Part shown: in pieces, positions 9,184 to 17,668 of the stretch
How the letters are laid out: every line of letters begins with the position of its first letter
Numbering within the stretch: position 1 is the stretch's first letter
DNA from: Chloroflexota bacterium
GTDB taxonomy: Bacteria > Chloroflexota > Anaerolineae > Aggregatilineales > Phototrophicaceae
NCBI GenBank assembly: GCA_016223085.1
Contig: JACRPS010000029.1
Span: 146,421 to 210,420 of the forward strand
DNA: 64,000 nucleotides
Direction of reading: 5' to 3'
Notes under the pieces: model-generated
Seen by the model: the letters and a program-made list of their open reading frames with translations, nothing else
Database searches by the model: none
What the model was told of the DNA's origin: nothing
Made by a program: the position numbers and the translations under genes

Positions 9184-10517
9184 CGACTATCCGCAGATTT
9201 TGGGGCAGCAAATTTGTCCGCGATACGGTCATCCTGCAAATCGGCAAAATCGGCGTGGCCGGCCTGTCGTTTCTGTCGTCCATCCTGGTCTTTCGCCTGC
9301 TGGGTGTGGAGCGTTTCGGGCTGTGGGCGCTGACCCAATCCTTTTTCACCATCTGGCAGTCGCTGGATTTAACGGGGGTGAACATCAGCACCAGCACCCG
9401 GCTGGGGCTGGCGGTCGGACGGCAGGATGCCGACGAAATCGCCAGTGTGATGGCCTTTCACGCGCTGGTGTCCGGCCTGTGGGCGCTGGCCGTGACCGCG
9501 CTCATTCTGCTGCTGGGGCCGCCGCTGTCCCGGCTGATGTATGATGGCAGCACCCGGATTGCCGTGTTAACTGCCTGGCTCTCCCTGACCGTGCTGCCGG
9601 ACGCGCTCTACAATCTGGTGGTCATCAGCCTGCAATCGCGCCGTCTGATGCAGCGGTTAGCCATTCTCCAGAACGTGAACCAGTTCGTCCTGTTCGGCTG
9701 TGTGGTCGTGGCGCTGGTCATCAGCCCGACGCCGGAAGGTATGGTGGCATCCCGGCTGGTTTATTCGGTTTTGACCCTGTTGATCGCCTTTGGGTTTTAC
9801 CGCCGCGTGCAGCGCCACGATGTTCCCTTTCCATCATTCGCGCAGATCATTTGCCAGATGCGAACCGTGCCGGTCAGGCCGTACTGGCGGTTTGGGGTTT
9901 TGAACGCGCTGGACAAAAATGTGGCGACTCTCTATACCGAAATACCCTTACAACTGGTCGGTGTATTCGCCGGCACGAGTGCCGCCGGGTTTCTCGAACT
10001 CGGCTATCGCGCCATGAGCATCCCCAACCTGCTGCTGTCGGCAGTGTTTGATAATCTTCAGGCAGTTGTGCCGCAGGCGGTCGGGCGCGGCGATTATGTC
10101 CGGCTGTGGCGCAACTTTCGCCGCGTGATGGGAATCATGCTGTTGGGTGCAATTGCGTTTTACCTGGCCTTCGCGCTGGCCGCGCCGCTGCTGGTACCGG
10201 TGCTGTTTGGCAGCGCGGCGTTACCCGCCGTGCCGGTCATCACCGTGTTAAGTATTTACGGCGCAATCACCATGATGGGTGGTATCTTTGGGCCGCTGTA
10301 CCGGGCGCTGGCACTCCTCCGACCTGCACTCACCATCAAAGTGGTGGTGCTGGTCATCCTGATACCGGGGCTGGCGCTGGTACAAACGGAGCAGGCGGTT
10401 GGCGGCGCGTGGCTGGTGAATTTATTATTTGGTGTTTCGGTTGTAATGACTGCCGCTGTCACGCTGCCGGCGCTGCGGCGGCAGGCGCTGCTGATGGAAG
10501 GGTCAGACCTTGGTTGA
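9180..10517 (+). CDS. Polysaccharide flippase (Wzx/MATE-like, MOP superfamily)
   Basis: A 445-residue polytopic membrane protein with about 12 hydrophobic segments, beginning FVRDTVILQIGKIGVAGLSFLSSILVFRLLGVERFGLWAL, the usual polysaccharide biosynthesis flippase opening. It would move lipid-linked oligosaccharide made by the four upstream transferases across the membrane. Its start overlaps the preceding stop (ATGA) and its stop touches the following methyltransferase gene. No polymerase (Wzy) or chain-length regulator is in the window. Confidence 0.88.
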   Translation: MTTIRRFWGSKFVRDTVILQIGKIGVAGLSFLSSILVFRLLGVERFGLWALTQSFFTIWQSLDLTGVNISTSTRLGLAVGRQDADEIASVMAFHALVSGLWALAVTALILLLGPPLSRLMYDGSTRIAVLTAWLSLTVLPDALYNLVVISLQSRRLMQRLAILQNVNQFVLFGCVVVALVISPTPEGMVASRLVYSVLTLLIAFGFYRRVQRHDVPFPSFAQIICQMRTVPVRPYWRFGVLNALDKNVATLYTEIPLQLVGVFAGTSAAGFLELGYRAMSIPNLLLSAVFDNLQAVVPQAVGRGDYVRLWRNFRRVMGIMLLGAIAFYLAFALAAPLLVPVLFGSAALPAVPVITVLSIYGAITMMGGIFGPLYRALALLRPALTIKVVVLVILIPGLALVQTEQAVGGAWLVNLLFGVSVVMTAAVTLPALRRQALLMEGSDLG

Positions 10518-10518
10518 A

Positions 10519-11289
10519 ATGATCAAAAAGAACCTGCGCGGTAGTTTCCTGCGTCCGCTGTACCTGTGGCTGGCGAACCGCTATCGCACGCTGCGCCGCC
10601 TGTTGAGCTATCCCGACACGGCGCGAGTTGGTGTGGTGGATTATGATGTCTACTGGGATAACAAGGCGCAAGGCGGTCTGGGGCAGTTATCACCCTGGCG
10701 GCGGAAACGGGCGCAGGTATTTGCGGCACTGGTCAGCCCCGGCGCGACGGTGCTTGACCTGGGGGTTGGGGATGGCGCGCTGCTGCGCTACCTGATCGAA
10801 CAGCGGCAGGTTCAGGGATACGGGCTGGATGTATCCCCGAAGGCCGTTGCTTTCTGCCGTGACCAGGGGTTGAAGGTAGACCTGGCCGATGTCAATAAGC
10901 CTCTGACCGATTATCTGCGCGAACCGTTCGATTATATCGTCCTGTCGGAAATCATCGAACATCTGCCGGATCCCGAACGGCTGTTAAATGATCTGCGTCC
11001 TTATGCGCGTCAGGGCATCATCGTATCGATTCCCAACACGGGGTTTTACCAGCACCGGCTGCGGCTGGTACTGGGGCGGTTTCCGCTTCAGTGGGTGGTA
11101 ACGCCGGGCGAACACCTGCGTTTCTGGACACGGGCGGATTTTCACTGGTGGGCGCGGCAGTTACGCTTTCGTATCGCTGCCGAAGTGCCATACGAAGGCA
11201 CACCCCTGTTAAAAAACATCTGGCGCGGGCTGTTTGCAGCCGGGTTTGTCTACCTCCTGTCGGATGCTTCGAACGCGGTCAAAGGGTAG
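10519..11289 (+). CDS. Class I SAM-dependent methyltransferase
   Basis: A 256-residue methyltransferase. Motif I reads ATVLDLGVGDGALLRYL and the post-motif acidic strand is VQGYGLDVSPKAV. YIVLSEIIEHLPDPERLLNDLRPY matches the MetW/methyltransferase-11 family and IVSIPNTGFYQHRLRL follows. An ATG at 10519 sits two bases after the flippase stop; an in-frame TTG at 10510 has a better-spaced GGAAGG and could be the real start. Context suggests methylation of a sugar or lipid carrier intermediate. Confidence 0.85.
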   Translation: MIKKNLRGSFLRPLYLWLANRYRTLRRLLSYPDTARVGVVDYDVYWDNKAQGGLGQLSPWRRKRAQVFAALVSPGATVLDLGVGDGALLRYLIEQRQVQGYGLDVSPKAVAFCRDQGLKVDLADVNKPLTDYLREPFDYIVLSEIIEHLPDPERLLNDLRPYARQGIIVSIPNTGFYQHRLRLVLGRFPLQWVVTPGEHLRFWTRADFHWWARQLRFRIAAEVPYEGTPLLKNIWRGLFAAGFVYLLSDASNAVKG

Positions 11290-11300
11290 CCAGCAAATTT

Positions 11301-13274
11301 ATGTGTGGTATTTTTGGACATTACCATCCCAACGGCCCGGACACAGCGCTGGTGGAACGCATGGCGCGGGTGCTGGCGCATCGCGGGCCGGACGGCTACG
11401 ACACGGTTACTGCCGGGCCGCTGGCGTTTGGCGCGGGCCGGCTGGCGATTATTGATCTGGCCGCGCCCGCCGGGCCAATTTTGAACGAAGATGGCCGCGT
11501 CGCCGTCGTATTTAACGGCGAAATCTACAATTACCGCGCCCTGCGCGCCGAACTGGAAGCCCTCGGCCACCGCTTTGCGACGCACACCGATACCGAGGTC
11601 ATCGTTCACGGCTACGAGGCATGGGGGCAGGCCGTGCTTGACCGCCTGCGCGGCATGTTCGGACTGGGCATCTGGGACGCCGGCAGCGAGACGCTGCTGC
11701 TGGCCCGCGACCGCCTGGGCGAAAAGCCGCTGTATTACACCGCCTTCGAGAGCGAGTTCCTGTTTGCGTCGGAAATCAAGGCGCTGCTGGAACATCCCCG
11801 CCTGCGGCGCGAAGTGGACGCCGAGGCGCTGCTGAACTACCTGGCCGTTGGTTACGTGCCCGCGCCGCTGACGATGTTCCAGCACATCCGCAAGCTGTTC
11901 CCCGGCGAACGGCTGGTGCTGGATCGCAGCGGCCTGCGCACTGGCCGGTACTGGCAGCCGGTGATGGATACGCGCCAACCGATGGATTACCGGCAGACGG
12001 TGGGACAGGTGCGCCACCTGCTGACTGAAGCCGTCGAGATGCGGCTGATGAGCGACGTGCCGATTGGCGCGTTCCTTAGCGGTGGTGTGGATTCAACGGC
12101 GGTGGTCGCGCTGATGTCCCGCGCCTTAGGTCGCCCGGTACAGACCTTCACCGTTGGCTTTGACATGGCAGCGGGCAGCCGGGCCGACGCCAAGTTTAAC
12201 GTGGACGCGCACTACGCGGCGCGCGCGGCGCAGGTTCTTAAAACCGACCACCACGCCATCACCATCCGGCAGGATGAATCGCTGGGGGAACAGTTGGTGC
12301 ATTTCATCCACGCGCTGGATGAGCCGGTGGCGGAACAGGCGATCATCCAGACGGCTTACGTTTCGGCGCTGGCACGCTTAAACGGCGTGCCGGTGCTGCT
12401 GACCGGCGACGGCGGCGACGAGTTGTTCGCCGGTTACGATCACTTCCGCGCCGACCAGAGGCTGTCGCACTACCTGCGGCTGCCGGGCTTGCTGCGACAG
12501 ACGGTGATTACGCCCCTGCTGGAACGCCTGCCCTCGGATAACCTGCGCAAGCTGGCAGAAAAATCGCGCGATACCGATTGGGTGCGCCGCTACCTGACCT
12601 GGAAACGAATGACCGACCTGCATCGGTTCCCGGAACTGCTGGCCGACCCGGTTCAGGCCAGCCGCGCTTACGACGCGATCAACGGCGCGCTGCGACCGTT
12701 TTTGGACGCGCCGCGCACACGCCATTTTGCCGACCGGCTGGCGTTCGCCGGGCTGCGTTCCTGGCTGGCAGAGGACAGCAACATGCGCGTGGACAAAATG
12801 AGTATGCTGATGTCCACCGAGACCCGCGCCCCGTTAGAAGATCACCATCTGGCGGAACTGGCGCTGCGGATTCCGCTGGCGCACAAACTGCGGCGTGGCG
12901 ATTTTAAGGTGGTGCTGAAGGACGCAGTGGCCGACCTGATTCCGGCGGAAATCCTGCATCGCCCCAAGTGGGGCTTCATCCCGCCGATCTCGGAATGGCT
13001 GCGCTCGGTGCTGCGCCCGCTGGTGGATACCTACCTCGCGCCGGATTACGTGGCGGCTGCCGGCTTCTTCCAGCCGGAAACCGTCGCTCGGCTGGTGGAC
13101 GAACACCTGACCAAACGCGCCTACCACATGACGACCCTGTGGACGCTGCTCACCTTCCACCTGTGGCATGCCGTGTACATCGAAGGCAGCCTGAAACCGG
13201 AGCGCCCGCTTGTTCCGGCTGACCTGATGGTTTCTGCTGTTCTGCCCAAAGGCGCGGCGGGCACAGTCAGGTAG
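11301..13274 (+). CDS. asnB: Asparagine synthase (glutamine-hydrolysing)
   Basis: A 657-residue AsnB-type enzyme. It must start at ATG 11301 because the product begins MCGIFG, where Cys2 becomes the N-terminal nucleophile of the glutaminase domain. That domain (residues 1-190) shows HRGPDG, FNGEIYNYRALR and LARDRLGEKPLYY. The synthetase domain carries the ATP-binding loop FLSGGVDSTAVVALM and LLTGDGGDELFAGYDHF. Close homologs in polysaccharide loci amidate sugar acids or amino acids rather than serving general asparagine supply, and the position favours that. It follows the methyltransferase by 11 bases. Confidence 0.93.
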   Translation: MCGIFGHYHPNGPDTALVERMARVLAHRGPDGYDTVTAGPLAFGAGRLAIIDLAAPAGPILNEDGRVAVVFNGEIYNYRALRAELEALGHRFATHTDTEVIVHGYEAWGQAVLDRLRGMFGLGIWDAGSETLLLARDRLGEKPLYYTAFESEFLFASEIKALLEHPRLRREVDAEALLNYLAVGYVPAPLTMFQHIRKLFPGERLVLDRSGLRTGRYWQPVMDTRQPMDYRQTVGQVRHLLTEAVEMRLMSDVPIGAFLSGGVDSTAVVALMSRALGRPVQTFTVGFDMAAGSRADAKFNVDAHYAARAAQVLKTDHHAITIRQDESLGEQLVHFIHALDEPVAEQAIIQTAYVSALARLNGVPVLLTGDGGDELFAGYDHFRADQRLSHYLRLPGLLRQTVITPLLERLPSDNLRKLAEKSRDTDWVRRYLTWKRMTDLHRFPELLADPVQASRAYDAINGALRPFLDAPRTRHFADRLAFAGLRSWLAEDSNMRVDKMSMLMSTETRAPLEDHHLAELALRIPLAHKLRRGDFKVVLKDAVADLIPAEILHRPKWGFIPPISEWLRSVLRPLVDTYLAPDYVAAAGFFQPETVARLVDEHLTKRAYHMTTLWTLLTFHLWHAVYIEGSLKPERPLVPADLMVSAVLPKGAAGTVR

Positions 13275-13317
13275 AATAGAAATAAAGTCCGTCAAGAACA
13301 AGGATTTTGAACGTCAC

Positions 13318-14325
13318 ATGCACATCCTGATTATCGGCGGAACACGCAATATGGGGCTGTCGCTGGTGAACGCCCTGCGCCAGAGCGGCCACCGCGTCAC
13401 CATTCTCAACCGGGGCAAAACACCCGATACGCTGCCGGACGACGTGGAACGGCTGCGCGCCGACCGCACCGACCCGGCACAGCTTGAAGCGGCGCTGTCC
13501 GGGCGCAGCTTCGACGCGGTGGTGGATATGGTGCTGTACAAAGGCGATGAGGCGGATGCCATCACGCGGCTGCTGCGCGGTCGCACCGGCCACTATATCT
13601 TTGTCAGCACCGGGCAGGTGTACCTGGTGCGCGAGGGGCTTGAACGGCCTTTCCGGGAAGAGGATTACGCCGGGCGGCTGATGCCCGCCCCGAAGGAAGC
13701 CAGCTACGGCTACGCCGAATGGCTGTACGGCAAGGAAAAACGCGACGCCGAAGACGTGCTGGCGGCGGCGTGGGACAGCCAGCAATTCCCGTATACGTCA
13801 CTGCGGCTGCCGATGGTCAACAGCGAGCGCGACCACTTCGCCCGGCTGTACGGCTACATCCTGCGCCTGCAGGACGGCGGCCCGATTCTCGTGCCGGAAA
13901 CGCCGGATTATCCGCTGCGGCACGTGTATGCGGGGGATGTGGTGCGGGCGATCTGCCAGATACTGGAAAGCGGACAGGGCAAAGGCCGCGCCTTCAATAT
14001 CTCGCAGGATGAAACCGTGCCGCTGCAAAAGTTCCTGCATATTCTGGGCGATCTGCTGGGTGTGACGCCGCACATTGTCCGCGTGCGCCGCAGCCTGCTG
14101 GAGGCCAACGGCTTCCTGCCCGATTGTTCGCCCTTCAGCGACCGCTGGATGTCCGAACTGGACAACACCCGCAGCAAGGTTGAACTGGGTATCACCTACA
14201 CGCCGCTGCGGGACTATCTGGAGACGCTGGTCAATTATTACGTGGCGCACCCGCCGCGCCAGCAGCCGGCCAGCTACCGCCGCCGCCCGGCGGAAATCCA
14301 GTTCGCCCTGTCGCCGCAGGAGTAA
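13318..14325 (+). CDS. NAD-dependent epimerase/dehydratase (extended SDR)
   Basis: A 335-residue extended short-chain dehydrogenase/reductase beginning MHILIIGGTRNMGLSLVNAL, a GGTRxxG dinucleotide-binding loop characteristic of the CSP41-like subgroup. FDAVVDMVLYK and YIFVSTGQVYLV follow. The usual YxxxK is seen as YGYAEWLYGKEKRDAE, a diverged arrangement, so catalysis may differ from classical sugar epimerases. CAAGGA precedes the start. It closes the polysaccharide cluster and probably modifies a nucleotide sugar or sugar-related substrate. Confidence 0.85.
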   Translation: MHILIIGGTRNMGLSLVNALRQSGHRVTILNRGKTPDTLPDDVERLRADRTDPAQLEAALSGRSFDAVVDMVLYKGDEADAITRLLRGRTGHYIFVSTGQVYLVREGLERPFREEDYAGRLMPAPKEASYGYAEWLYGKEKRDAEDVLAAAWDSQQFPYTSLRLPMVNSERDHFARLYGYILRLQDGGPILVPETPDYPLRHVYAGDVVRAICQILESGQGKGRAFNISQDETVPLQKFLHILGDLLGVTPHIVRVRRSLLEANGFLPDCSPFSDRWMSELDNTRSKVELGITYTPLRDYLETLVNYYVAHPPRQQPASYRRRPAEIQFALSPQE

Positions 14326-14455
14326 ATGCCGTCGGCTGGTGCAAGCCAGTTTTGGAACGTATGTCGCAGCAACCAACAGCCAACCTCAACGTTTGGCTGC
14401 ACGGGAACGGTGTTATGCTTAAAGCGTCCGGGTAGACACCTTGCAGGGGACGTTG

Positions 14456-15346
14456 ATGAGCGATAAGGCGTACACCATTGGCTTTGCCAACATGTGCGAG
14501 AGCGTGCCGTTTTCCGCAACGGTGCGCGCGGGGCTGGAAGCGGCTGCTGCCCGGTATCCTAACGTGAAGCTGGTGGTGCGGGATAACGACCTGAACAACG
14601 ATCAGGCGCTGGCGAATGCCCACGAGTTTGCCGAACTGGGGGTAGACCTGGCGATTATCTACCACATTGACGAACGGATGGGCGCGAACATCCGCAGCGT
14701 GCTGATTAGAAAACGCATCCCGATCATCGCGGTGGACATCCCAATTCCGATGACGGTGTTTTTTGGCATCAATAACCAGCAGGCCGGCTATCTGGCCGGC
14801 GCGGCGCTTGGTCAATGGGTGCAGCAGCACTGGGACGGCGCGGTGGACAAGGTGCTGGTGATGACCGAGCAGCGCGCCCTCAGTGCCATCCGCACACGGA
14901 TTGCTTCGGCAGTGCAGGGGCTGGCAGATACCACCCGGTTCAACCAAGATCACATCTTTTATCTGGACGGCGGCACACACCAGAATACGGCTTATGCCCG
15001 GTCAGAGTCGGTGTTTAAGCTGTGGGAGAACGTCCACCGCATCGCCGTGATCTGCTCCAACGATGATACGGCGATGGGGGTCATCACCCGCGCCCGCGAA
15101 CTGGGCCGGCAGGAGGACATTGCCGTGATCGGCCAGGGTGCGAATCTGGCGATTGACGAATTCCCGAAGCCGGGCAACCGTTTCATCGCCTCAACCGCCT
15201 ACTACCCTGAACGTTATGGCGAACACCTGATGGGCCTGGCGCTGCGGATGCTGAACAGGGAGCGCGTGCCGTTTGAAAACCTGATCCAGCCGGTGGCCGT
15301 GACGGTGGACAATTATCAGGCGTGGCTGCGCGGTGAGCCGGTCTGA
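14456..15346 (+). CDS. Periplasmic-binding-protein-like sugar-binding protein without signal peptide
   Basis: A 296-residue protein of the type I periplasmic binding fold (Peripla_BP_4-like): TIGFANMCESVPFSATVRAGLEAAAARYPNVKLVV, GVDLAIIYHID, IPIIAVDIPIP, AVICSNDDTAMGVITRARELGRQEDIAVIGQG. These are the alternating strand-helix signatures of ribose-type binders and LacI effector domains. No secretion signal, lipobox or DNA-binding domain precedes it, so it may be a cytoplasmic sensor or have lost export. ATG 14456 is chosen for AGGGGA six bases upstream. No ABC transporter genes are adjacent. Confidence 0.8.
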   Translation: MSDKAYTIGFANMCESVPFSATVRAGLEAAAARYPNVKLVVRDNDLNNDQALANAHEFAELGVDLAIIYHIDERMGANIRSVLIRKRIPIIAVDIPIPMTVFFGINNQQAGYLAGAALGQWVQQHWDGAVDKVLVMTEQRALSAIRTRIASAVQGLADTTRFNQDHIFYLDGGTHQNTAYARSESVFKLWENVHRIAVICSNDDTAMGVITRARELGRQEDIAVIGQGANLAIDEFPKPGNRFIASTAYYPERYGEHLMGLALRMLNRERVPFENLIQPVAVTVDNYQAWLRGEPV

Positions 15347-15350
15347 ATCG

Positions 15351-15433
15351 GTAGGGGCGTACCGCCGGTGCGCCCCTACGAAGGAAGACAACACAATTTC
15401 ATTTGTGGGGGCGGGTTTTAAACCCGCCCCTAC
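15351..15433. repeat. Two adjacent REP palindromes
   Basis: Two palindromes lie between the convergent sugar-binding and portal genes: 15351-15379 (GTAGGGGCGTACC...GCGCCCCTAC) and 15403-15433 (GGGGGCGGGTTTT...AACCCGCCCCTAC). The second touches the end of the portal gene. They are copies of the dispersed families described elsewhere and may end both transcripts. Confidence 0.8.
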
Positions 15434-15435
15434 GC

Positions 15436-16944
15436 TTACTCCTGAACGGTCAGCGTTTCACGAGCGGTTTGAAACACGTCCCGCGCGGCGGCTTCGCTGT
15501 CCGCCGCCAGCAGCCCCGCCGAGATTTCCAGCGCGATTGCGTCCGGCAGCGCCCGCACCTCGAAGGCACGCCGGTGTTCCCGCCCCCAGCGTTTGAGCGT
15601 GAAGCGTTCCCAGCGGGCGATTTCGTCCAGCGCAGCTTTGGTGGAGTTGAAGGTCGCGGGTTCCGAGTTCTGAGTTGATTGCTTGTCTTGGCCTGCGCCA
15701 TCTGCATCCGGACCCTCTGCGTCTTTGCTCCTTTGCCCCTTTGCGTTAAATTCTGCTTTCTCCTCCGTGTCTCCGAGTCTCTGCGCCTCCGTGTTCCGCT
15801 TTTCCGCCCCTACCGGCAGGGCACCCCAGGCAACCGGCGGAAGCTGGTAATAACGGGCGCGGATTTCGTTGATGCTCAGCACGGGGTAAGCGGCGCGAAT
15901 GTCGTCCAGCCGCGCCTGCGTGTCGGTCGGGCGGATGTCGTCAAATTCGGCAACCGTATCACCCGGCCAGAACGGCAACAGTTCCTGTGTGATCTTCTGC
16001 GCGATGCGTACCAGCTTCGGCCACAGCGTGCGCTCGATGAACAGCCGTTCCGCCACTTTCGCGTTAGCCTCGGTGGCGTTTTCGCTGAACAAGCCAACGG
16101 GCACACCAAAGATATTGAGGATTTCCTCGCGGTGCGCCTGCCGCCCTTTAAGAAAATCGAGGTCGTTGTGGTTCAGGCCGATGTTCTGCCACTCGATGCC
16201 GCCGCCGCGCAGGAAGGCGGTGCGCCGCTGCGGGCCGCCGTAACTCTGCCGCCACTCGCGTTTGATGCGCTCGAAGTCGGCGTCGGACACCAGTTCCCTG
16301 ATATGAACGATGCCCGCCGGCACGCCGTTATCGCGCCCGAAGGTGTTGCGGTTCCACTCCGCCATCGCCCGGTCGCTGGCGACGGCCAGCCGCGCCGCTT
16401 CCAGCGCCGACAGGCCGTAGTAGTCGTTAGCGGGATTCCAGCGTTTGAAATGCACCACTTCGGCGGGTTCCAGCGGAATCCGCAGGCCGTCCAGTTCATA
16501 GACGTAGCCTTTGATGTAACGGGCCGGGTCCGGTACGATGCTGACACGGTCGGGACGCAGCGGCCAGATTTCCACCGGAGCGCCATCCCCGGCCAGGAAC
16601 CAGTAGGCGCTGCCGGTGAGTTCGAGCGCGCCAACCGTTTGCTCTATCAATTCAAAACGGCTAAGGAAGGGGTTGGGCGCGTTCAGCAGGCGTTCCAGCG
16701 GATGCCGCCGGACTTCAACGCGGCGTTCCCCGTCCAGCCGCAGCACCCGCAGCGGCACCAGCGCCGCCGCTTCAGCGATGCGGTTGACGGCGACGTAGAC
16801 CCAGGGCGACTGCTGATACACCAGGCTGTGATTGTGCGTTTCGGCCAGGTTCGGCCAGTGAAAATCATTATGGCGGGCAACGGCGGCCACATGCGGCGCG
16901 GGCCGCAGCCGTCGCCCGATCAGGGCGGAAAACTTCTGCAACAT
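15436..16944 (-). CDS. HK97-family phage portal protein
   Basis: A 502-residue portal protein, the dodecameric ring through which phage DNA enters the capsid. Typical HK97 portal segments are seen: QQSPWVYVAVNRIAEAAALVPLRVL, HPLERLLNAPNPFLSRFELIEQTVGALELTGSAYWFL, EVVHFKRWNPANDYYGLSALEAARLA, FGRDNGVPAGIVHI, and VPVGLFSENATEANAKVAERLFIERTLWPKLVRIAQKI. Residues about 380-436 are a hydrophilic insert derived from dispersed microrepeats, before a C-terminal helical segment. No terminase or capsid gene is adjacent. A hairpin and a tandem LexA-like site lie upstream. GAGGAGT precedes the ATG. Confidence 0.9.
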   Translation of the reverse strand: MLQKFSALIGRRLRPAPHVAAVARHNDFHWPNLAETHNHSLVYQQSPWVYVAVNRIAEAAALVPLRVLRLDGERRVEVRRHPLERLLNAPNPFLSRFELIEQTVGALELTGSAYWFLAGDGAPVEIWPLRPDRVSIVPDPARYIKGYVYELDGLRIPLEPAEVVHFKRWNPANDYYGLSALEAARLAVASDRAMAEWNRNTFGRDNGVPAGIVHIRELVSDADFERIKREWRQSYGGPQRRTAFLRGGGIEWQNIGLNHNDLDFLKGRQAHREEILNIFGVPVGLFSENATEANAKVAERLFIERTLWPKLVRIAQKITQELLPFWPGDTVAEFDDIRPTDTQARLDDIRAAYPVLSINEIRARYYQLPPVAWGALPVGAEKRNTEAQRLGDTEEKAEFNAKGQRSKDAEGPDADGAGQDKQSTQNSEPATFNSTKAALDEIARWERFTLKRWGREHRRAFEVRALPDAIALEISAGLLAADSEAAARDVFQTARETLTVQE

Positions 16945-16960
16945 GGGTTCACTCCTCTGC

Positions 16961-16984
16961 GGGAGCTACCCGACTGTAGCTCCC
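16961..16984 (-). promoter_or_regulatory. Hairpin in the portal 5' leader
   Basis: The inverted repeat GGGAGCTAC-6-GTAGCTCCC lies just upstream of the portal ribosome site (GAGGAG). It could control translation start or message stability. Confidence 0.55.
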
Positions 16985-17024
16985 AGGCTGCCCTCACTAT
17001 AGGCGTGTTCGCCGGGCAGAGGGT

Positions 17025-17048
17025 GAACATTTGTTTAAACATTTGTTC
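17025..17048 (-). promoter_or_regulatory. Tandem LexA-like operator upstream of the portal gene
   Basis: On the minus strand two abutting 12-bp boxes read GAACAAATGTTT and AAACAAATGTTC. The first fits the Gram-positive type SOS box GAAC-RNRY-GTTY. The whole 24 bp is palindromic at its ends. It lies 80 bp upstream of the portal start and directly after the stop of the preceding STAS-like gene. The same 24 bp, with one difference and the same orientation, lies upstream of the capsid gene at 34291-34314. That LexA binds here is an inference. Confidence 0.7.
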
Positions 17049-17057
17049 AGCGTTGAG

Positions 17058-17450
17058 TCAGCTTTCCTGCGATTGACCCAGGAGCGCATACGCTTCGGCG
17101 ATGGAGTCGACAAACGTCACTTTGCTCACCGCTTTCGGATTCAATTTGAGCAGGATGTCGGCAATTGCAGCGAGAAACCGGCCCGGTTTGACAATAATGA
17201 CCCGTTCAACCTGGTCGGTACTGGGCGCGCCACGCCGGAACAGGTTGCCAAAATGGGACACGGCGCCAGTCGGAAGGTGGTGCGTTTCGGAGAAGTCCAC
17301 AATCACACGAACCGGCTCCGAGCCGCGCTGCTCCCGCATCTTCCTGCCGTACTCGATAGTGTTGAAAAACTCCTCCCAGGACCAAATGCCACTCACGGTG
17401 TAATGGAGAATCGTTAAGTCCGAGTCTCCCCAACGAACGGTCATCGGCAT
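17058..17450 (-). CDS. STAS-like (SpoIIAA-fold) small protein
   Basis: A 130-residue soluble protein with alternating strands and helices: LTILHYTVSGIWSWEEFFNTI, PVRVIVDFSETHHLP, RVIIVKPGRFLAAIADIL, KVTFVDSIAEAYALL. This pattern resembles STAS/SpoIIAA-like domains common in Chloroflexota, but no phosphorylatable serine can be assigned. ATG 17450 is chosen because GGGGGGAG lies six bases upstream; a longer in-frame ATG at 17480 lacks this. It sits upstream of the portal gene, with the LexA-like site in between. Confidence 0.7.
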   Translation of the reverse strand: MPMTVRWGDSDLTILHYTVSGIWSWEEFFNTIEYGRKMREQRGSEPVRVIVDFSETHHLPTGAVSHFGNLFRRGAPSTDQVERVIIVKPGRFLAAIADILLKLNPKAVSKVTFVDSIAEAYALLGQSQES

Positions 17451-17637
17451 CGGTAGCTCCCCCCACTCACCTGCCAGCATCAGATGATGTGGCTGCGATC
17501 GTTACGTTTGTTTCAGCTTCTATTAGTCTATCAGGCGTTGTTTTACAACCAACGTGGAAAAAGTATGAAGTTTCGGTTAGAGGCGGGGTGTGAACCGGGC
17601 GTTGCTGGGGGTTGACATTATCAGCCGGCAGGGACAA

Positions 17638-17668
17638 ACGGATTACGTCGGGCTGCCGCGTAATCCGT
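17638..17668 (-). terminator. Candidate hairpin terminator after the MFS gene
   Basis: A perfect 10-bp inverted repeat, ACGGATTACG and CGTAATCCGT with an 11-base loop, overlaps the MFS stop codon. On the minus strand it is followed only by a weak T-rich stretch (TTTGT), so termination is uncertain. Confidence 0.5.

Noticed and set aside
11091..11300. Longer asparagine synthase start
   Set aside because: The extra residues overlap the methyltransferase gene in another frame and would bury the Cys that must be N-terminal.
17638..17668. Hairpin after MFS as an attachment site
   Set aside because: No duplicate of the sequence and no integrase are present; a transcript-end hairpin is simpler.
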